Positions 32,659-37,560 of a stretch of DNA of 37,560 bases are shown one piece after another (positions within the stretch are counted from its first letter, which is position 1; each line of letters starts with the position of its first letter). Below the pieces are notes generated by a model, which saw only the letters and a list, made by a program, of their open reading frames with translations, searched no databases and had not been told where the DNA came from. The translations under genes and the position numbers were made by a program. The stretch is from Verrucomicrobiia bacterium (GTDB lineage: Bacteria; Verrucomicrobiota; Verrucomicrobiia; Limisphaerales; CAIMTB01): positions 1 through 37,560 of the forward strand of contig JAHCBA010000009.1 of assembly GCA_019634625.1 (NCBI GenBank), read 5' to 3'.

Positions 32659-33809
32659 GCAGTCAACGGATCCTCTGTGTCGATGACGACCCGAACATTC
32701 TGGCGGGGTATCAAAGGGCCCTGCGGAAATCGTTTCCCATCGAGACCGCCTCGGGGGGCGAGGAGGCGCTGCGTCTGTTCGAGGCCCAGGGGCCCTATGG
32801 TGTGATCGTGGCGGACATGCAGATGCCGGGGCTGTCCGGGATCGAACTCCTTTCCATGGTGGCGGACCGGTACCCCGACACCGTGCGGCTGATGCTGACG
32901 GGCAATGGCGAGCAGCGGACGGCGGCCGAGGCGGTGAACCAGGGCCGCATCTTCCGGTTCCTCACCAAGCCCTGCGCCGCCGAGACGCTCGAGGAGGCGC
33001 TGCGGGCGGCGATCCAGCAGCACCGGCTGGTACGGGCGGAGCGCGAACTGCTCGAGAACACCCTGCACGGCTCGGTCAAGACCCTGACCGAGATCCTGTC
33101 GATGGTGGATCCCGCCTCGTTCGGGCTCGGCCAGGTGCTGCGGGAGGAGGTGCGCCGTTTCCTCGAGTCGCTGGGGCGGCCGAGTTACTGGGAGTATGAG
33201 ATCGCCGCCATGCTTTCGCAGATCGGGTTTGTGACCATCCCGCAGCCGGTCATCAAACGCATGCGCGAAGGCCACGGGCTGGGCGGGGACGAACGGCGGA
33301 TGATCGAGCGCGTGCCGCAGGTCGGTGCGGATCTCCTGGCGCCCATCCCCCGCCTCGAAGGGGTGGCACGCGCCATTCTGTACCAGCGGAAGAACTACGA
33401 TGGCGGCGGCTTCCCGATCGATGACGTGGCGGGAGAGGAGATTCCCCTGGGGGCGCGCATTCTCCGCGTCCTGCTCGATCTCCACGAGGCGGAGTCGCGC
33501 GGACTGGCCCGGGGCAACGGGCTGCTCCTCCTGCGCGAGCGGGAGGGCCTGTACGATCCGCGCGTCCTCGAGGCGATGGCCCGGTGTTTTCATGCCCCGC
33601 TGCCGACCGAGGCGACCGGCCCGGTCGAGACGCGACTCCTTCGGTTGAGGGATCTCGAACCGGGGCAGGTGCTGGCCACCCAGGTGGAGACGCAGGATGG
33701 CACGCTCCTGGTCCCCGCGGGCCGGACGCTGACACCGGTCATCATCGAGAAGATCCGCAACTTCGCCACCATCGCCGGCATCCGGGAGCCCATCGCCGTG
33801 GAAACCTGA
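32655..33809 (+). CDS. Response regulator with degenerate HD-GYP domain
   Basis: A 384-residue regulator. Receiver: VDDDP, D54 (VIVADMQMPGLSG), LTGNG and K-P in LTKPCA. The second domain aligns with RpfG-type HD-GYP phosphodiesterases, but the metal/catalytic residues are altered. The expected L-L-H-D-I-G-K is MLSQIGF (186-192). The expected H-H-E-x-x-D-G-x-G-Y-P is YQRKNYDGGGFP (243-254), so the HD pair and HH are gone and GYP is GFP. A short C-terminal domain (about 330-384, LEPGQVLATQVETQDGTLLV) follows. It probably senses rather than hydrolyses c-di-GMP. ATGA overlap with the HDOD gene. Confidence 0.88.
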   Translation: MSSQRILCVDDDPNILAGYQRALRKSFPIETASGGEEALRLFEAQGPYGVIVADMQMPGLSGIELLSMVADRYPDTVRLMLTGNGEQRTAAEAVNQGRIFRFLTKPCAAETLEEALRAAIQQHRLVRAERELLENTLHGSVKTLTEILSMVDPASFGLGQVLREEVRRFLESLGRPSYWEYEIAAMLSQIGFVTIPQPVIKRMREGHGLGGDERRMIERVPQVGADLLAPIPRLEGVARAILYQRKNYDGGGFPIDDVAGEEIPLGARILRVLLDLHEAESRGLARGNGLLLLREREGLYDPRVLEAMARCFHAPLPTEATGPVETRLLRLRDLEPGQVLATQVETQDGTLLVPAGRTLTPVIIEKIRNFATIAGIREPIAVET

Positions 33810-33819
33810 TGCTTCGACC

Positions 33820-35832
33820 GTGGAAGCTCGCATCGCAAGGGCAACGAACCGGACGGCGCCGGACCGGACAGCGGGAAAGGCGTGGACGCCTGACGCCTCC
33901 CGTCGCCGGGCGTGGGCATCGGGGCTGGCGATGGCAATCTGGGCGGGGGTCTGGCTGGCGGTCGGGTTGGGGGCGGTGACCGGGGCGGGAGCTGAACCCG
34001 TCCGGACCGGGAGCGCGACTCCCGGGGCCGCGGGTTGGCGGGCGGGATGTCTGCTGGCCACCGGAACGTGCCTGGTGCTGGCCGCAACGATCTGGGCTCT
34101 GCATCGCCGCCACGCCCGGAGGACTGCGGAGGCAGCCGCCCGGCTTCGAACGCGGACCGCGGTGCTGGACCGGGCCTTGCAGGAGGAACGGAAGGCCAGT
34201 CAGGCCGCGACGGCGTCGGTCCGGGCCCGCAGCACCTTTCTGGCCAATGTGAGCCACGAACTGCGAACCCCCATGAACGCCATCCTGGGGATGAACGGCC
34301 TGCTGCTGGACACGCCGATGACGCCGCAGCAGCGGGAACTGGCGGAGGCGGTTCAGACCAGCGGCGAGGCCCTGCTGACGATCGTCAATGACCTGTTGGA
34401 CCTTTCCCGGATCGAGAGCGGCAACCTGGTGGTCGAGCGGACGGAACTGCACCTGAGGCAGGTCATCGAGAGCGCGGTCGAGGTGGCGTCGGGCCGCGCC
34501 CACGAGAAGGGGATCGAACTCGTGTGCCTGGTGCATCGAAGTGTGCCGGCCCATCTCCGCGGCGATCCGAACCGCATCCGGCAGGTGCTGCTCAATCTCG
34601 TCGGCAACGCGATCAAGTTCACGGAGCGCGGCGAAGTGGTGGTGGAGGCGCGGCTGGTCCGGGATGAGGGAGCGAGTGTCGAGGTGCGGATCGAGGTCCG
34701 GGACACCGGGATCGGCATGGACGCCGGGATGGTTGCCGGGCTGTTCCAGCCCTTCACCCAGGCGGATGCCTCGCCCTCGCGGCGGTTCGGTGGCACCGGG
34801 GTGGGACTGGCGATCTCGGAGCGCCTGATCGATCTGATGGGAGGCACGATCGGGGCCAGAAGCCAGCCGGGCGAGGGATCGACCTTCTGGTTCACCGTGC
34901 GGCTGGACCGACCCGAATCCACGATCCAGGAAACGGGACCGGACCTGGTGGCGTCGTTTGCCGGCGTTCAGGTGCTGCTAGTTGAACCGAACGCCGCCAC
35001 GCGCCGCATGCTGGGGCATCACCTGGAAACCTGGGGCATGATCAACGGCCTTCATGCCAGCACCGGCGCGGAGGCCCTGGCCGCCCTGCGGGCCGCCCGG
35101 GCCGGCCGCCGGCCGATTCCTGTGGTGTTGGTCAGTCATGACCTGGCGGACATGGATGCCTTCTCGCTGGCACGAAGCGTGCGCGAGGAGAAGGGGCTTG
35201 AGGAAACCCGCATGGTTCTGTTGACGGCCTTGACGCGGCTGCTGGATGCGGGGCGGTTGCAGAGGGCCGGGTTCGATGCGTGGCTGACGAAGCCGGTCCG
35301 ACAATCCCACCTGCTGCACGCCTTGCGGGACGTGCTGGTACCGGGCGGGACGGCCTGGCCGACAGCGTTGAGCCCGGCGAGGCTGGCGCACTCGGGCGAG
35401 CGGTCCTGTGAGGATCTGTCCGGACTCCGCGTGCTGGTGGCGGAGGATAATCCGCCCAATCAGGTCTTCGCCCGCCGCCTGATGCTCAAGCTGGGGATCG
35501 ACGCCCTGGTGGTGTCCGACGGCGCAAAGGCGCTCGATGCGCTCCATTCCCATCCGTTCCACCTGGTGCTGATGGACTGTCACATGCCCGGCATGGACGG
35601 ATTCGAGACGACACGGCGGATTCGGCGCAGCCGTCAGCCGTGGGCCTGCATACCGATTGTGGCGGTGACGGCGGATGCCGTGGAGGGCACCCGGGAGCTG
35701 TGTTTCGAGGCGGGGATGGATGCCTACGTGACCAAGCCGCTGAAGACCGACGAACTGCTGTCGGCGATGCGCCAGGTGCTGGCCAGCGCCTCGGCGGGGA
35801 CGGCGCGACGCGGTCGTGAACCGGACAGGTGA
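33820..35832 (+). CDS. Membrane hybrid histidine kinase with two receivers
   Basis: A 670-residue hybrid kinase. It has two hydrophobic segments (about 36-56 and 73-91), then a coiled coil. HisKA follows with H146 (FLANVSHELRTPMNA), and HATPase_c with N, DTGIGM and GGTGVGLAIS. REC1 (about 380-500) lacks the phospho-acceptor: the aligned position in VVLVSHDLADMDAF is S, although a Lys is kept (LTKP). REC2 is intact with VAEDN, D586 (LMDCHMPGMDG) and VTKPL. The start is GTG 33820, 10 nt after the previous stop. An ATG at 33809 overlaps that stop but is in another frame and ends at 33979. It is the last gene of the operon; its stop TGA lies in a 13-nt repeat flanking a mobile element. Confidence 0.88.
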   Translation: MEARIARATNRTAPDRTAGKAWTPDASRRRAWASGLAMAIWAGVWLAVGLGAVTGAGAEPVRTGSATPGAAGWRAGCLLATGTCLVLAATIWALHRRHARRTAEAAARLRTRTAVLDRALQEERKASQAATASVRARSTFLANVSHELRTPMNAILGMNGLLLDTPMTPQQRELAEAVQTSGEALLTIVNDLLDLSRIESGNLVVERTELHLRQVIESAVEVASGRAHEKGIELVCLVHRSVPAHLRGDPNRIRQVLLNLVGNAIKFTERGEVVVEARLVRDEGASVEVRIEVRDTGIGMDAGMVAGLFQPFTQADASPSRRFGGTGVGLAISERLIDLMGGTIGARSQPGEGSTFWFTVRLDRPESTIQETGPDLVASFAGVQVLLVEPNAATRRMLGHHLETWGMINGLHASTGAEALAALRAARAGRRPIPVVLVSHDLADMDAFSLARSVREEKGLEETRMVLLTALTRLLDAGRLQRAGFDAWLTKPVRQSHLLHALRDVLVPGGTAWPTALSPARLAHSGERSCEDLSGLRVLVAEDNPPNQVFARRLMLKLGIDALVVSDGAKALDALHSHPFHLVLMDCHMPGMDGFETTRRIRRSRQPWACIPIVAVTADAVEGTRELCFEAGMDAYVTKPLKTDELLSAMRQVLASASAGTARRGREPDR

Positions 35833-35838
35833 CGGCAC

Positions 35839-35998
35839 GGTGCATCCCCAAGTTGTCGGTACCGAGCCAGCGACTCGGAGGGACGAGCTCCGCGAGTCCT
35901 CAACCCAACGCTCCACACCGTTGCGGCCTCGTGGAACTCGGCCCTCCGAAGCGCCATTTGGCGGAGTTCGCACCTCTGCCCGCAACTCCGGGAGGCAC
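35839..35998 (-). repeat. Dispersed nested inverted-repeat element, copy 5 (full length, flanked by direct repeat)
   Basis: A full 160-nt element. The outer arms 35840-35860 and 35978-35998 pair at 15 of 21. The inner arms 35876-35896 and 35928-35948 pair at 18 of 21. The apex stem is 35906-35910 with 35919-35923. The 37 nt around the apex are identical to copy 4. GGTGACGGCACGG stands directly before it (35828-35840) and again directly after it (36000-36012), as expected of a target-site duplication. It ends 66 nt before the MFS start. Confidence 0.9.
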
Positions 35999-36063
35999 TG
36001 GTGACGGCACGGATTTCCGGGGAGGGATTGCGGGAGGGCGGGCGGGCGCCCTAGGGTCAGCCG

Positions 36064-37293
36064 GTGAACGACGCCGAACGCACGGCCTTGACGTACCGGC
36101 TGGAGCGTTGGCGGGCATTGAGCAGCGGAATCCTCGAGACCGCCGGCACCACCTTCCTGCTCCTCATCGCCGTGCGCTGGTTCGAGGCGGGAGCCTGGTC
36201 CAAGGCCCTGGTTGCCGCCGGCAGCAGTGTGGGGCTTCTGCTGACGCCCCTGGTGGTGGCCTGGGTGGCTCGAAAGCGCCTGCGTCCTTCGGACGCTGCC
36301 CGGCGATTGCTCAACGCGGGAGCCGTGTCGTTCCTTGCGCTGGCGATGGTTCCCAGGCTGCCGCTGTTCGTGGCCGGTTCGGTTCTCGCCATGGCCACCT
36401 TCACCGCGGTGGTGCCCCTGCTCACCCACATGTACCAGGAGAATTACCCGGCCGCCGAGCGGGGCCGGTTGTTCTCGCGCACGGTCGTGATCCGCATCCT
36501 TGCGGCGGCCGGGTTCGCCAAACTGGCCGGGTTGTTTCTGGCGGAGGACATGGCGCGGTTCCGCTGGCTGCTGGTGGTCTTCGCAGGGGCCTGCCTGGCG
36601 GCGGGAGAGCTGTTGCGCCGCTGCCCGACGGCGCCGCTCCACGACGACGGCGGACGACACCCGTTGAGGGCGATGCGGTTCGTGCGCGAGGACGCGGTGT
36701 TCCGGCGGACGCTGATTGCGTGGATGCTGATGGGGTTCGCCAACCTGATGATGCTGCCGCTGCGGGTCGAGTACCTCGCGCATGAGCGGTACGGACTGCA
36801 GCTTTCCGCCGACCGCATCGCCCTGTACACGGCGGTCCTGCCGAACCTCGCCCGGGTGGTGATGAGCCCGGTCTGGGGTTGGGTCTTCGACCGGATGAAC
36901 TTCTTCGCGCTGCGCGTCACGCTGAACGTTGGATTCCTGGTGGGGATTCTCGCCTTCTTCACCACCGGCAGCCCGACGGGACTGGTCGTCGGATCGCTGG
37001 TGTACGGCGTTTCCAACGCCGGCGGCGACGTGGCATGGAGCCTGTGGGTCACCAAGTTCGCCCCGCCCAACCGGGTCGCCGACTACATGGCGGTCCACAC
37101 CTTCTTCACCGGGTTGCGCGGGGTTCTCGCCCCGCTGACCGCCTTTCTGCTGGCCGGCCGGGTTTCCCTGCCAACCCTGGGCTACTTCGCCGCCGCCCTG
37201 ATTGCCATCTCCTGCCTGGTCCTGCTGCGTGAACTTCCCCGAAACCGACGTCACGCGCCCCCTCCACCGATGTCCGGCGATCCGATCCGATGA
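36064..37293 (+). CDS. MFS transporter
   Basis: A 409-residue membrane protein with about 12 predicted helices in two halves and a central cytoplasmic loop (about 185-215, RRCPTAPLHDDGGRHPLRAM). The family signature in the second half is ARVVMSPVWGWVFDRMNFFALRVTLN, matching the MFS loop motif G-x-x-x-D-R. FLLLIAVRWFEAG opens the first half. The substrate is not identifiable. The start is GTG 36064 and a weak ribosome site is present. Codon choice is more C-ending than in genes before 30 kb. The stop overlaps a further start (ATGA) for the cut-off gene at the right edge, suggesting an operon. Confidence 0.85.
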   Translation: MNDAERTALTYRLERWRALSSGILETAGTTFLLLIAVRWFEAGAWSKALVAAGSSVGLLLTPLVVAWVARKRLRPSDAARRLLNAGAVSFLALAMVPRLPLFVAGSVLAMATFTAVVPLLTHMYQENYPAAERGRLFSRTVVIRILAAAGFAKLAGLFLAEDMARFRWLLVVFAGACLAAGELLRRCPTAPLHDDGGRHPLRAMRFVREDAVFRRTLIAWMLMGFANLMMLPLRVEYLAHERYGLQLSADRIALYTAVLPNLARVVMSPVWGWVFDRMNFFALRVTLNVGFLVGILAFFTTGSPTGLVVGSLVYGVSNAGGDVAWSLWVTKFAPPNRVADYMAVHTFFTGLRGVLAPLTAFLLAGRVSLPTLGYFAAALIAISCLVLLRELPRNRRHAPPPPMSGDPIR

Positions 37294-37560
37294 AGTCCCC
37301 CTGCGCCCTTCCCGGAAGTTCCCGTCAACCTGCGTGGAGCGATCCGCCAGCGTGCCGCCCGAATCGCATGCGATCGCGGCCTCTGCGCGGCGGGTCGGGT
37401 CCCACCCTGCCGCCCGATCGCGTGCGCCACCCGGCCCGGACCCGCGGCGCGCGTCCCCGCGGATTCACGCACCTGATGGTCCAGATCCTGGTCGGGCTCA
37501 TCGTCGCGCCCGTCTGCGGCGCGGACGGTCCCGGACTTCTGCTGGAACTGTCCGCCGGCT
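37290..37560 (+). CDS. 5' part of an exported protein gene, cut by window end
   Basis: An open frame of at least 90 codons runs off the right edge. The first ATG (37290) overlaps the transporter's stop (ATGA). The first 60 residues from it are Arg/Pro-rich and unlike a protein start. A later in-frame ATG at 37476 begins VQILVGLIVAPVCGADGPGL, which looks like a signal peptide with cleavage after VCGA. The true start is therefore probably 37476. Function cannot be told from this fragment. Confidence 0.55.
   Translation, partial: MKSPCALPGSSRQPAWSDPPACRPNRMRSRPLRGGSGPTLPPDRVRHPARTRGARPRGFTHLMVQILVGLIVAPVCGADGPGLLLELSAG

Noticed and set aside
34978-37254. 758-codon minus-strand open frame
   Set aside because: It is antisense to the hybrid kinase and MFS gene and reads through repeat copy 5.
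1-37560. tRNA, rRNA, transposase or integrase genes
   Set aside because: No tRNA T-loop/acceptor pattern, rRNA segment, or transposase/integrase motif was seen on either strand.

Overview
The window is a high-GC bacterial chromosome segment, about 38 kb long. It most resembles Verrucomicrobiota, probably a Pedosphaera/Limisphaerales-type lineage. The evidence is a pseudopilin with the [16 protein letters not shown] leader and a C-terminal H-x9-DG signature, a secreted FN3/Ig-like repeat protein with a 'YRVLYK...W..VG' tail, a periplasmic-propeller hybrid kinase, and a dispersed intergenic repeat family. This is an inference from protein style; no rRNA or other marker lies in the window.

Layout. 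1-620 is gene-free and holds small hairpins plus a decayed repeat copy. 621-4618 is an mla-type lipid-transport operon: an unfamiliar exported protein with repeated [L/W]-P-[L/F] motifs, then mlaE, mlaF and mlaD. tgt (minus strand) overlaps the 3' end of mlaD. 5906-7753 encodes a one-TM TPR protein. 7802-10857 (minus strand) holds a P1B-4 metal ATPase, a nucleotidyltransferase-fold protein and a small partner. 10885-14550 is a threonine-to-glycine module: a divergent XRE-cupin regulator, then tdh, kbl and a TRIC/UPF0126 (Pfam 'glycine transporter') membrane protein. 14709-22742 carries envelope functions: a secreted PIG-L deacetylase with a CBM9-like tail, the FN3/Ig-like protein, a pseudopilin, a lipoprotein, a fatty-acid desaturase and a Uup-like ABC-F ATPase.

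22921-35832 is a signalling island. It has a 1368-aa propeller/hybrid kinase, a REC-PAS-HK-REC kinase on the minus strand, and a tightly coupled four-gene run: PAS kinase, REC-HDOD, REC-degenerate HD-GYP and hybrid kinase. None of these proteins has a DNA-binding output domain. An MFS transporter follows, and the start of a cut-off gene lies at the window end.

The two observations I rate highest are (i) a family of about 160-bp nested inverted-repeat elements, five copies, all between codirectional plus-strand genes or just upstream of one, with one copy bracketed by a 13-nt direct repeat that looks like a target duplication; and (ii) the translationally coupled kinase/HDOD/degenerate-HD-GYP/hybrid-kinase operon. 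In 60-nt samples the plus strand is also strongly G-rich from the left end to about 29 kb whichever strand is coding, and this bias fades after about 30 kb.
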